Source of the DNA: Hoeflea ulvae
GTDB lineage: Bacteria > Pseudomonadota > Alphaproteobacteria > Rhizobiales > Rhizobiaceae
Reading direction: 5' to 3'
DNA length: 64,000 bases
NCBI RefSeq assembly: GCF_026619435.1
Contig: NZ_JAOVZQ010000001.1
Span: 1,185,501-1,249,500, forward strand
Part shown: in pieces, positions 18,613 to 26,717 of the stretch
Position numbering within the stretch: the stretch's first letter is position 1
Layout: each line of letters begins with the position of its first letter
The notes under the pieces: model-generated
What the model saw: only the letters and a program-made list of their open reading frames with translations
Database searches by the model: none
Told to the model about the DNA's origin: nothing
Translations under genes and position numbers: made by a program

Positions 18613-19095
18613 ATGACGTTTGGCCAAACATTGCCTTTGCCCGGTTTTCTGCGCGCAGCGGTCGTCATCCTCAGCATGTTTTGCGGTGTTGCCGCAGGGC
18701 AGGCAGGGCAGGGCACTGCCGTGGTGCCGGAACGAACCATCTATCCCGGCGAGGAGCTTCTTGCCGAGCTGGTGCGGGAAGTCGTGGTTACCAATCCCAA
18801 CCTTCGCGCCGGCTACGCCGCGGTCACCGAAGAGGTCCTGGGCAAGGTCACCACACGCACCCTGTTGCCCGGACGCACCATTCCCGTCGGCGCCTTGCGC
18901 GATGCCTGGGCGGTCGAGCGCGGCGCCACGGTGCCGTTGATCTTTGCCGGCGGCGGTCTGATCATCACAGCTGTCGGAACGCCGCTCGAAAACGCAGCGG
19001 TCGGCGATTTCATCCGCGTCCGCAATGTCGAGACCGGCGTCATCATTTCCGGCACGGTGCTGGGCGATGGCAGCGTGCGGGTGGCGACGCAATGA
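18613..19095 (+). CDS. flgA: FlgA, P-ring assembly chaperone
   Basis: FlgA is a periplasmic chaperone for P-ring assembly by FlgI. The 160-residue protein has an N-terminal signal peptide (hydrophobic residues about 11-28) and the FlgA/SAF domain (LLPGRTIPVGALRDAWAVER, then GVIISGTVLGDGSVRV). ATG 18613 is preferred over GTG 18604, since AAAGGA lies at 18597-18602 and would be too close to the GTG. The stop overlaps the flgI start (ATGA). Confidence 0.9.
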   Translation: MTFGQTLPLPGFLRAAVVILSMFCGVAAGQAGQGTAVVPERTIYPGEELLAELVREVVVTNPNLRAGYAAVTEEVLGKVTTRTLLPGRTIPVGALRDAWAVERGATVPLIFAGGGLIITAVGTPLENAAVGDFIRVRNVETGVIISGTVLGDGSVRVATQ

Positions 19096-20249
19096 TCCGC
19101 AGACTAGCCAAGATTGCCGCTGTCTGGGCCGCCATGCTCTGCCTGGCCGGCTCTGGTTCCTATCTGACCCCGGAGCCGGGGTTTTCCTTCGTGCAGCCCG
19201 CTGGCGCCGCCTCGCGCATCAAGGACATTGCCTCGCTGCAGGCCGCGCGCGACAACCAGCTCATCGGCTATGGTCTTGTCGTCGGACTGCAGGGCACCGG
19301 TGACGGCCTGCGCAATTCGCCCTTCACCGAACAGTCGCTGCGCGCCATGCTGCAAAATCTCGGCATTTCGACCGAAGGCGGCTCCTCGCGCGCCAACAAT
19401 GTCGCCGCCGTCATTGTCACTGCCAATCTGCCGCCCTTTGCCAGTCTCGGTTCCCGCATCGATGTCACGGTCTCGTCGCTGGGCGACGCCACCTCCTTGC
19501 GCGGCGGCACCTTGGTGATGACCTCGCTGTCGGGTGCGGACGGGCAGATCTATGCGGTTGCCCAGGGCTCCATCGTGGTTTCGGGCGTCTCGGCAGAAGG
19601 CGACGCCGCCACCTTGCAGCAGGGGATCACCACCGCGGGACGGTTGCCCGGCGGCGGCATCATCGAGCGCGAGATCCCGGCAAAATTCAAGGAAGTCGGC
19701 GGTCTCGTCTTCCAGCTTCGCAATCCCGACTTTTCCACCGCGGTCGGCATGGCCGATGTGATCAATGCCTATGCCGAAGCCCGCTACGGCGGCGCCATCG
19801 CCGAGGCGCGCGATTCCACCACCGTCGCGGTGAGCAAGCCCAAGGCCGCCGATCTTGCCCGCCTTACGGCGGAGCTCGAGGGCCTGATCGTCGAGACCGA
19901 CACGCCGGCGCGGGTGGTCATCAACGAGCGCACCGGCACCATCGTCATTGGCAGCGATGTGCGCGTGTCCCAGGTGGCCGTCACCCATGGCACGCTGACG
20001 GTGCAGATCAACGAAACGCCGACCGTCGTGCAGCCCGCCCCGTTCTCCGAGGGCGTGACGGCGGTCGAGCCTCTGACCGACATCACCGCGGGCGTCGACG
20101 GCGGCAAGGTCGCCATCATCGATGGCCCGGACCTGCGCACGCTCGTCGCCGGCCTGAATTCGATCGGCGTCAAGCCTGACGGCATCATCGCCATCCTCCA
20201 GGGCATCAAGTCAGCCGGTGCCCTGCATGCTGAACTGGTGCTGCAATGA
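19092..20249 (+). CDS. flgI: FlgI, flagellar P-ring protein
   Basis: FlgI forms the peptidoglycan-level bushing around the rod. The 385-residue precursor has a signal peptide ending near AGA at about residue 40 and the strongly conserved IKDIASLQAARDNQLIGYG and GLVVGLQGTGDG. It ends with GVKPDGIIAILQGIKSAGAL. ATG 19092 overlaps the flgA stop. A longer open frame reaching back to 18558 exists but is only an antiphase passage through flgA. Confidence 0.95.
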   Translation: MIRRLAKIAAVWAAMLCLAGSGSYLTPEPGFSFVQPAGAASRIKDIASLQAARDNQLIGYGLVVGLQGTGDGLRNSPFTEQSLRAMLQNLGISTEGGSSRANNVAAVIVTANLPPFASLGSRIDVTVSSLGDATSLRGGTLVMTSLSGADGQIYAVAQGSIVVSGVSAEGDAATLQQGITTAGRLPGGGIIEREIPAKFKEVGGLVFQLRNPDFSTAVGMADVINAYAEARYGGAIAEARDSTTVAVSKPKAADLARLTAELEGLIVETDTPARVVINERTGTIVIGSDVRVSQVAVTHGTLTVQINETPTVVQPAPFSEGVTAVEPLTDITAGVDGGKVAIIDGPDLRTLVAGLNSIGVKPDGIIAILQGIKSAGALHAELVLQ

Positions 20250-20773
20250 CCACTGAACATCCCGCCGGCCGCACGCGGCCCTTTCCCCGCTTTGGCGTTG
20301 TCGCCGCCATGGCGCTGGCCATGCTTGCGCCGGGCGCTCTTGCCCAGCAGGCGCCGCCGCAGTCGATGGAAGACGAGATCCGCTCGTTTTGCGGCAACAT
20401 CGCCGACGCGGCGCGGGACCAGCGCTACCTGATCCAGAAGAAGGAACTCGAAGAGCTGCAAGCCGGCGTCGACGAGCGCATCCTGCGGCTGGACGAGCGC
20501 TCGATCAAATACAAGGAATGGCTGGAAAAGCGCGAGGAGTTCATGCGCGTCGCCGAATCCCAGCTTGTCGACATCTACAAGAACATGCGGCCTGACGCCG
20601 CCGCCGAACAGCTCGAGATCATTGCCCCGCAGGTGTCTGCGGCAATCATCATGAAACTCAGCCCGCGGCTTGCCAGCCAGATCCTCAACGAGATGGATTC
20701 CAAGATGGCGGCCGGCCTGGCCGGCATCATCGCCAGCGCCGCAGCACCAGACCAACCCGAGGATCCGTCATGA
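20246..20773 (+). CDS. motE: MotE, periplasmic chaperone for MotC
   Basis: In S. meliloti MotE stabilises the periplasmic motility protein MotC. The 175-residue protein has a signal peptide (cut probably after GALA, residue about 33). A charged coiled-coil stretch (YLIQKKELEELQAGVDERIL onward) follows, then a C-terminal MotE/MgtE-N-like helical domain (APQVSAAIIMKLSPRLASQI). It overlaps flgI and flgH by ATGA at each end. motC itself is at 29894. Confidence 0.88.
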   Translation: MTTEHPAGRTRPFPRFGVVAAMALAMLAPGALAQQAPPQSMEDEIRSFCGNIADAARDQRYLIQKKELEELQAGVDERILRLDERSIKYKEWLEKREEFMRVAESQLVDIYKNMRPDAAAEQLEIIAPQVSAAIIMKLSPRLASQILNEMDSKMAAGLAGIIASAAAPDQPEDPS

Positions 20774-21474
20774 TAAGGGCCATCGCCTTGACCGCCATTG
20801 CCCTTTCGCTTGCCGGATGCGGCTCCCAGACCCTGCAGGAAGTCGGCAAGGCGCCGTCGATGAGCCCGGTCGGCACCGGGCTGACCTATGGCGAGACGCC
20901 GCAGATGGCCGCCTATCCAAAACAGCCGCCGCAGCGCTCCAGCAGCTTCTCGCTGTGGGACGATCGCAGCTCGAAACTGTTCCAGGATGCGCGCGCTGTC
21001 AGCGTCGGCGACATTCTCACGGTTGATCTCGAAATCAACGACAAGGCAAGTTTCGACAACGAAACCGACCGCAGCCGCAACAATTCCAGCGGCATCAACG
21101 CCGCCATCAACATTCCGCTCATCGGCGCAGTCGGCAGCGGCGATCTCGATTACGGCTCCAACACCTCGACCAAGGGCCAGGGCACCACGGCGCGGTCCGA
21201 ACAGCTCAATCTGCGGATCGCCGCAGTCGTCACCGGCATTTTGCAAAATGGCAATCTGGTCATCAGCGGCAGCCAGGAGGTGCGGGTCAATCACGAGCTG
21301 CGGATCCTCAACGTGGCCGGCATCGTGCGTCCGCTCGACGTCGATCACAACAATACGGTTGCCTATGACAAGATCGCCGAAGCGCGGGTGTCCTATGGCG
21401 GCCGCGGCCGGTTGACCGAAGTGCAGCAGCCTCCGGTCGGGCAGCAGCTCGTCGACATCTATTCTCCGATCTGA
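20770..21474 (+). CDS. flgH: FlgH, flagellar L-ring lipoprotein
   Basis: FlgH forms the outer-membrane L ring. The 234-residue precursor has a lipoprotein signal peptide with lipobox SLAGC, modified cysteine C17. The conserved body includes SSSFSLWDDRSSKLFQD, SVGDILTVDLEI and GSQEVRVNHELR, and the protein ends QLVDIYSPI. It starts within the motE stop and is followed 10 bases later by fliL. Confidence 0.95.
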   Translation: MIRAIALTAIALSLAGCGSQTLQEVGKAPSMSPVGTGLTYGETPQMAAYPKQPPQRSSSFSLWDDRSSKLFQDARAVSVGDILTVDLEINDKASFDNETDRSRNNSSGINAAINIPLIGAVGSGDLDYGSNTSTKGQGTTARSEQLNLRIAAVVTGILQNGNLVISGSQEVRVNHELRILNVAGIVRPLDVDHNNTVAYDKIAEARVSYGGRGRLTEVQQPPVGQQLVDIYSPI

Positions 21475-21484
21475 CGAGCTGACC

Positions 21485-21994
21485 ATGGCTGACACCGAAG
21501 AAGACGATGACGGAGGCAAGGGCAAATCCAAGAAGACCATGATCGTCACGCTTGCGGTCGTGGCCGTGCTCAGCCTCGTCGCCGGTGGCGGCGGCTGGAT
21601 GCTGGGCGGCATCCTGGCGCCGCAGGTGGCCGAGCCCGAGGAGACCGCCGAGGCTGCGTCCCACGAGGAAGACGCAAAGAAGGAGGGGGAGGACGAGGAA
21701 GCCAAACCCCGGGAAAACCTGCTTCAGCTCGAACCGATCACCACAAATCTGTCATACCCGTCAGAGAACTGGATCCGGGTCGAACTCTCGCTCGTCTTCG
21801 AGGGTGATCCCGACATTGAAATGGCCGATGTGATCCAGCAGGACATCATGGCCTATCTGCGGACCGTCTCGCTTCAACAGATCGAGGGGCCGCGCGGCTT
21901 CCAGTATTTGCGCCAGGACCTGGGCGAACGGGTCAGGCTCCGCTCCAAAGGCCGCGTCAGCGACATCCTCATGAGGACTTTTGTGATCGAATGA
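21485..21994 (+). CDS. fliL: FliL, flagellar basal-body/stator-associated membrane protein
   Basis: FliL surrounds the stator and supports torque. The 169-residue protein has a basic/acidic cytoplasmic start, a membrane segment at about residues 19-44, and an acidic linker (EEDAKKEGEDEEAK). The periplasmic FliL domain follows (WIRVELSLVFEGDPDIE to ILMRTFVIE). It sits between flgH and fliP as in S. meliloti. A second, FliL-like protein is encoded at 44214. Confidence 0.9.
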   Translation: MADTEEDDDGGKGKSKKTMIVTLAVVAVLSLVAGGGGWMLGGILAPQVAEPEETAEAASHEEDAKKEGEDEEAKPRENLLQLEPITTNLSYPSENWIRVELSLVFEGDPDIEMADVIQQDIMAYLRTVSLQQIEGPRGFQYLRQDLGERVRLRSKGRVSDILMRTFVIE

Positions 21995-22728
21995 TCCGTT
22001 TCTTACCAGTCTTTGCGGCCATGATGGCATTCGCAACCGCGGCCCATGGACAGGCCATCGATCCGAGCCTGCTGCAGGTGCCGGTGGACGGTTCCGTTGC
22101 CAGCTGGATCATCCGGACATTCGGCCTGCTGACCGTGCTCTCGGTCGCGCCCGGCATCCTGATCATGGTGACCAGCTTCCCGCGCTTCATCATTGCCTTT
22201 GCCATTTTGCGCTCGGGCATGGGCCTGGCCACGACACCGGCCAACATGATCCTGGTCAGCCTCGCTTTGTTCATGACCTTCTATGTCATGGCCCCGACCT
22301 TTGATCGGGCCTGGGAAAACGGCATCAACCCGCTTCTGGAAAACCAGATCACCGAACAGGAAGCGATTCCGCTGATCGCCGATCCGTTTCGCGAGTTCAT
22401 GCTGGTCAACGCCCGGCCCAAGGATGTGTCGCTGTTCATCGATATCGCCGCCGAGCGCGGCCAGGCGACCCAGTCCGAAGGCAAGATCGATTTGCGGGTG
22501 CTTGTGCCTGCCTTCATGATCTCCGAGATCCGCCGCGGCTTCGAAATCGGCTTCCTCGTGGTCCTGCCGTTTCTGGTCATCGACCTCGTCGTCGCCACCA
22601 TCACCATGTCCATGGGCATGATGATGCTTCCCCCCACCGCCATATCGCTTCCGTTCAAGATCCTGTTCTTTGTCTTGATCGATGGCTGGAACCTGCTGGT
22701 GGGCAGTCTCGTTCGATCTTTCGTCTGA
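21991..22728 (+). CDS. fliP: FliP, flagellar export gate protein
   Basis: FliP is the central pore subunit of the type III export gate. The 245-residue product begins with a cleavable signal peptide (residues 1-17, ending HGQA). Four membrane segments follow, with the signatures FPRFIIAFAILRSGMG and LVVLPFLVIDLVVATI. The start overlaps the fliL stop (ATGA). It is the last gene before the flagellin array. Confidence 0.95.
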   Translation: MIRFLPVFAAMMAFATAAHGQAIDPSLLQVPVDGSVASWIIRTFGLLTVLSVAPGILIMVTSFPRFIIAFAILRSGMGLATTPANMILVSLALFMTFYVMAPTFDRAWENGINPLLENQITEQEAIPLIADPFREFMLVNARPKDVSLFIDIAAERGQATQSEGKIDLRVLVPAFMISEIRRGFEIGFLVVLPFLVIDLVVATITMSMGMMMLPPTAISLPFKILFFVLIDGWNLLVGSLVRSFV

Positions 22729-22835
22729 GCAGCTTAAACCCCTGTTAACCGTACTTAATTTGAATCCGCTTTCGACGGCCATATTATCTATTCGAAAGCC
22801 GATCCTCGTTATATGTAACTCCAGCACGACGGGAA

Positions 22836-22954
22836 GGAACCCCTTCGTGAAGCGAGTGGGTTCCGACAGGCATGATGCCGAAACGCCGTGACCGGTAAAT
22901 ACATAAGCCCGGTATGTCCCGCTTTAGTTTTGCGTAATCATAAGGGACAATCCT
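22836..22954 (+). promoter_or_regulatory. Structured 5' leader of the first flagellin gene
   Basis: Three stems are visible. GGAACCC (22836-22842) pairs with GGGTTCC (22858-22864) around an inner CTTC/GAAG. GGCATGATGCC (22869-22879) forms a small hairpin. TGTCCC (22915-22920) pairs with GGGACA (22944-22949), which contains the Shine-Dalgarno sequence of the ATG at 22955. The last two recur in the leaders of the other three flagellin genes. An upstream motif CTTAAA..GTTAACC lies at 22733-22750. It probably mediates control of flagellin translation or mRNA stability by FlbT/FlaF (inference). Confidence 0.6.
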
Positions 22955-23926
22955 ATGACAAGTATCATGACAAACGCTTCGGCGATGTCTGCCCTGCAGA
23001 CCCTTCGTTCGATCAATTCCGACATGGAAACCACCCAGGCCAGCATTTCATCCGGTTACAAGGTCAGCTCTGCGGCCGACAACTCCGCCTATTGGTCCAT
23101 CGCCACCACGATGCGTTCCGACAACAAGGCGCTGTCGACCGTTCAGGACGCTCTCGGCCTTGGTGCCGCGAAGGTCGACGTTGCCTATACCGGTATGGAA
23201 TCGGCCATCGACGTGGTCTCCGAAATCAAGGCAAAGCTGGTTGCGGCCCGCGAGCCTGGTGTTGACAAGACCAAGATCGACAAGGAACTGACCGAGCTCA
23301 AGAACCAGCTCCAGTCCGTTGCGGAATCGGCCTCGTTCTCCGGTGAAAACTGGCTCAACAACTCCGAAACAACCGCATCCGGCACCAAGAACATCGTCGG
23401 CGGCTTCAACCGGGATTCGGCCGGACTGGTCAAGTTGACCACGCTTGATGTCAACACCACGTCGACAACGCTGATCGGTGCTGCCAACGAAAGCCTCGGT
23501 ATCCTGACCAAGGACATCGATGCCGATGCGCTGGATGCGAACGGTACCGGTACGGCCCGGAACTACTTCCTGATCGACACCGGTTCGACCACGGGTACGA
23601 CGGCTTCCGGCACGGAAATCTCGCTGACCTCCACGACAACCGATGCCCAGGTCGAGGACATGATCCGCGCGGTGGACTCGATGTTCACCCAGATGACCGA
23701 CGCAGCAGCCAACCTCGGTGCGGTCAACAGCCGGATCTCGATGCAGGAAGACTTCGTCTCCAACCTGCGCGACTCCATCGACAAGGGCGTTGGCCGTCTG
23801 GTGGATGCCGACATGAACGAGGAATCGACCCGCCTGAAGGCTCTGCAGACACAGCAGCAGCTTGGTATTCAGTCGCTGTCGATTGCCAACTCCAGCTCGC
23901 AGAACATCCTGTCGCTGTTCCGTTAA
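22955..23926 (+). CDS. flaA: Flagellin 1
   Basis: Flagellin, the filament subunit, 323 residues. The conserved N-terminal (MTSIMTN, ALQTLRSINSDMETTQ) and C-terminal (KALQTQQQLGIQSLSIANSS, ILSLFR) helices form the filament core, and the short middle domain is typical of rhizobial flagellins. It is exported through the type III gate and has no signal peptide. Products 1 to 3 are nearly identical, and product 4 diverges more. By position this corresponds to flaA of rhizobia, which carries the main subunit there; the letter is positional. It is followed by a strong terminator at 23965. Confidence 0.93.
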   Translation: MTSIMTNASAMSALQTLRSINSDMETTQASISSGYKVSSAADNSAYWSIATTMRSDNKALSTVQDALGLGAAKVDVAYTGMESAIDVVSEIKAKLVAAREPGVDKTKIDKELTELKNQLQSVAESASFSGENWLNNSETTASGTKNIVGGFNRDSAGLVKLTTLDVNTTSTTLIGAANESLGILTKDIDADALDANGTGTARNYFLIDTGSTTGTTASGTEISLTSTTTDAQVEDMIRAVDSMFTQMTDAAANLGAVNSRISMQEDFVSNLRDSIDKGVGRLVDADMNEESTRLKALQTQQQLGIQSLSIANSSSQNILSLFR

Positions 23927-23964
23927 GGGCCACGCCAGACACCAGTTGAGACTGGAACTTGATC

Positions 23965-23995
23965 ACACGCCGGGGAGCAATCCCCGGCGTGTTTT
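23965..23995 (+). terminator. Terminator after flagellin 1
   Basis: A perfect 12-bp stem (ACACGCCGGGGA with TCCCCGGCGTGT, GCAA loop) followed by T residues. The same hairpin occurs after flagellin 2 at 25201, so the 3' flank was duplicated with the gene. Confidence 0.9.
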
Positions 23996-24103
23996 CGTTC
24001 CAGCTCCGTGAAAATCTGCAATCTGGTTTCCCGCTTAAATCTTCGGTAACCATAATCGGTCATTTTGCCGTCAATGAATGACGGGTCGTTGATCGGAGTA
24101 AGC

Positions 24104-24191
24104 CGACGGCGACGAGCATGAAGCCTTGCCGTCGTTGCCGGTTGTTTGAGCCCGGTATGTCCCACGTATCGCTGTCTAAAGGGACACCACC
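24104..24191 (+). promoter_or_regulatory. Structured 5' leader of the second flagellin gene
   Basis: A long imperfect stem links the GCCGACGGCGACG region (24102-24114) with GCCGTCGTTGCCGG (24128-24141), with AGCATGAAGCC (24115-24125) at its tip. Further down TGTCCC (24158-24163) pairs with GGGACA (24181-24186), covering the Shine-Dalgarno of ATG 24192. An upstream motif CTTAAA..GGTAACC is at 24034-24051. The block 24076-24191 is nearly the same as 25313-25426 before flagellin 3. Confidence 0.6.
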
Positions 24192-25163
24192 ATGACTAGT
24201 ATTATGACCAACTCCGCCGCCATGTCGGCGCTCCAGACACTTCGTTCGATCAATTCCGACATGGAAACCACGCAGAGCCGCGTGTCTTCGGGTTATCGCG
24301 TTGAGAGTGCATCCGACAACTCGGCCTATTGGTCCATCGCCACCACCATGCGGTCCGACAACAAGGTTCTGTCGACCGTCAAGGACGCTCTCGGCCTTGG
24401 CGCCGCGAAAGTCGACGTTGCCTATACCGGCATGGAATCGGCCATCGATGTCGTTTCCGAGATCAAGGCCAAGCTGGTTGCTGCCCGCGAGCCCGGCGTC
24501 GACAAGACCAAGATCGACAAGGAACTCACCGAGCTCAAGAACCAGCTGGTCTCGATTGCTGAATCGGCCTCCTTCTCCGGTGAAAACTGGCTCAACAACA
24601 CCGAAACAACCGCATCCGGCACCAAGAACATCGTCGGCGGCTTCAACCGGGATTCGGACGGACTGGTGAGCATCACCACGCTCGACGTCAACACCACGTC
24701 GACGACGCTGATCGGTGCTGCCAATGAAAGCCTCGGCATCCTGACCAAGGACATCGATGCCGATGCGCTGGACGCAAACGGTACCGGTACGGCCCGGAAC
24801 TACTTCCTGATCGACACCGGTTCGACCACGGGTACCACGGCTTCGGGCGATGCAATCGCCTTGACATCCACCACAACCGACGCCGAAGTCGAGGACATGA
24901 TCCGTGCGGTGGACTCGATGTTCACCCAGATGACCGATGCGGCTTCCAATCTCGGTGCGGTCAACAGCCGCGTCTCGATGCAGGAAGACTTCGTCTCCAA
25001 CCTGATGGATTCCATCGACCAGGGCGTCGGCCGTCTGGTGGATGCCGACATGAACGAGGAATCGACCCGGCTCAAGGCGCTGCAGACCCAGCAGCAGCTT
25101 GGCATCCAGTCACTGTCGATCGCCAATTCCAACTCGGAAAGCATCCTGTCGCTCTTCCGTTAA
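24192..25163 (+). CDS. flaB: Flagellin 2
   Basis: Second of four tandem flagellin genes, also 323 residues. It differs from product 1 at scattered positions (for example TQSRVSSGYRVESASDNSA in the N-terminal core) and shares the whole middle block AKLVAAREPGVDKTKIDK. It has its own leader and terminator, so it is probably an independent transcript. In rhizobia minor flagellins such as FlaB join FlaA in a complex filament. The letter is assigned by position. Confidence 0.92.
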   Translation: MTSIMTNSAAMSALQTLRSINSDMETTQSRVSSGYRVESASDNSAYWSIATTMRSDNKVLSTVKDALGLGAAKVDVAYTGMESAIDVVSEIKAKLVAAREPGVDKTKIDKELTELKNQLVSIAESASFSGENWLNNTETTASGTKNIVGGFNRDSDGLVSITTLDVNTTSTTLIGAANESLGILTKDIDADALDANGTGTARNYFLIDTGSTTGTTASGDAIALTSTTTDAEVEDMIRAVDSMFTQMTDAASNLGAVNSRVSMQEDFVSNLMDSIDQGVGRLVDADMNEESTRLKALQTQQQLGIQSLSIANSNSESILSLFR

Positions 25164-25200
25164 GAGCGAGCTCAGGCGCCAGTTGAGACTGGATTTCATC

Positions 25201-25231
25201 ACACGCCGGGGAGCAATCCCCGGCGTGTTTT
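25201..25231 (+). terminator. Terminator after flagellin 2
   Basis: The same 12-bp ACACGCCGGGGA/TCCCCGGCGTGT hairpin and T tract as after flagellin 1. A smaller CCAGT/ACTGG hairpin precedes both copies by about 15-20 bases. Confidence 0.9.
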
Positions 25232-25312
25232 GGTTTGGTGAAAAGATAATTAATGCAAATGGTTGGCGGTTAAAACTTCTGTAACCTTAACGCTTCATTC
25301 TCCTGCCTATGA

Positions 25313-25426
25313 AGTGACGGGTCGCTGATCGGGGTAAGCCGGTGGCGACGGGCATGAAGCCTTGCCGTCATTGCCGGTTTTTGAGCCCGGCATGTCCCAC
25401 GTATCGCTGTCTAAAGGGACACCACA
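25313..25426 (+). promoter_or_regulatory. Structured 5' leader of the third flagellin gene
   Basis: CCGGTGGCGACGG (25339-25351) can pair with CCGTCATTGCCGG (25364-25376) through several G-U pairs, with GGCATGAAGCC (25351-25361) at the tip. TGTCCC (25393-25398) pairs with GGGACA (25416-25421), which includes the Shine-Dalgarno of ATG 25427. The upstream motif GTTAAA..TGTAACC is at 25269-25286. It is a near copy of the leader at 24076-24191, with several changes that keep pairing. Confidence 0.6.
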
Positions 25427-26398
25427 ATGACAAGCATCATGACCAACTCCGCCGCGATGTCGGCGCTCCAGACCCTTCGTTCGATCAATTCCGAAATGGA
25501 GACCACGCAAAGCCGTGTCTCGTCGGGCTATCGCGTTGAGGATGCGTCTGACAACTCGGCCTATTGGTCCATTGCCACCACCATGCGGTCCGACAACAAG
25601 GCGTTGTCGACGGTCAAGGACGCGCTCGGTCTCGGCGCCGCCAAGGTCGACGTTGCCTATACCGGCATGGAATCGGCCATCGACGTGGTGTCCGAAATCA
25701 AGGCCAAGCTGGTTGCGGCCCGCGAACCCGGCGTCGACAAGACCAAGATCGACAAGGAACTGACCGAGCTCAAGAACCAGCTGGTCTCCATTGCCGAATC
25801 GGCCTCCTTCTCCGGTGAAAACTGGCTCAACAACACCGAAACAACCGCATCCGGCACCAAGAACATCGTTGGCGGCTTCAACCGGGATTCGGCCGGACTG
25901 GTGAGCATCACGACGCTGGACGTCAACACCACGTCGACGACGCTGATCGGTGCTGCCAATGAAAGCCTCGGCATTCTGACCAAGGACATCGATGCCGATG
26001 CACTGGACGCAAACGGAACCGGCACTGCCCGGAACTACTTCCTGATCGACACCGGTGCGACCACCGGTACGTCGGCTGCCGGCACGGAAATCGCGCTGAC
26101 CTCAACGACAACCGATGCCCAGGTCGAAGACATGATCCGCGCGGTGGACTCGATGTTCACCCAGATGACCGATGCGGCTTCCAATCTCGGTGCGGTCAAC
26201 AGCCGTGTCTCGATGCAGGAAGACTTCGTCTCCAACCTGATGGACTCCATCGACAAGGGGGTCGGCCGTCTGGTGGACGCCGACATGAACGAGGAATCGA
26301 CCCGGCTCAAGGCGCTGCAGACCCAGCAGCAGCTCGGCATTCAGTCACTGTCGATCGCCAATTCCAGCTCGGAGAGCATTCTGTCGCTCTTCCGTTAA
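25427..26398 (+). CDS. Flagellin 3
   Basis: Third flagellin, 323 residues, closest to flagellin 2 over the N-terminal half (TQSRVSSGYRVEDASDNSA). Its variable loop (GATTGTSAAGTEI) differs slightly from those of products 1 and 2. In S. meliloti the gene at this place is flaD, but the rhizobial letters are not transferable without a tree, so no symbol is given. Own leader and terminator. Confidence 0.92.
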   Translation: MTSIMTNSAAMSALQTLRSINSEMETTQSRVSSGYRVEDASDNSAYWSIATTMRSDNKALSTVKDALGLGAAKVDVAYTGMESAIDVVSEIKAKLVAAREPGVDKTKIDKELTELKNQLVSIAESASFSGENWLNNTETTASGTKNIVGGFNRDSAGLVSITTLDVNTTSTTLIGAANESLGILTKDIDADALDANGTGTARNYFLIDTGATTGTSAAGTEIALTSTTTDAQVEDMIRAVDSMFTQMTDAASNLGAVNSRVSMQEDFVSNLMDSIDKGVGRLVDADMNEESTRLKALQTQQQLGIQSLSIANSSSESILSLFR

Positions 26399-26452
26399 GA
26401 TCGCGCCGGACCGGAACCGCCTTCGGGTGGTTCCTGATCAGCCGAACGAATA

Positions 26453-26484
26453 CAGGCCGCATCGGAAACGATGCGGCCTGTTTG
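26453..26484 (+). terminator. Terminator after flagellin 3
   Basis: A 12-bp stem (CAGGCCGCATCG with CGATGCGGCCTG, GAAA loop) followed by TTTGCG. Another hairpin, GGAACCGCC/GGTGGTTCC with a TTCG loop, lies just upstream at 26413-26434. The terminator is different from those after flagellins 1 and 2. The rest of the 319-base gap to flagellin 4 holds the leader and upstream motif of that gene. Confidence 0.85.
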
Positions 26485-26640
26485 CGTTGGCGCGCGCGGC
26501 CCACCGGATATCGCACCGGTTTTTTTGCCCGATCGAACTCTATTCCATTAACAAGGGGTTGAATTAACTGTTGGTTAACCATAAGCGTTTACCTCTTAGT
26601 TACCAACGGTGAACCGGAACGCATGGGCAATGTCTGCTCC

Positions 26641-26717
26641 GGGTTGCATGATGCAAGATCACCGTAACCGGAACACACAGGCCGGTATGTCCCTGGGCAA
26701 TTTATGGGGCACTTATT
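26641..26717 (+). promoter_or_regulatory. Structured 5' leader of the fourth flagellin gene
   Basis: TGCATGATGCA (26645-26655) takes the place of the GGCATGATGCC hairpin of flagellin 1, with the outer pair changed from G-C to T-A. TGTCCC (26688-26693) pairs with GGGGCA (26706-26711), replacing an A-U by a G-U pair, again over the ribosome-binding site of ATG 26718. The upstream motif ATTAAC..GGTTAACC is at 26563-26580. This is the most diverged leader yet keeps both structures. Confidence 0.55.
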
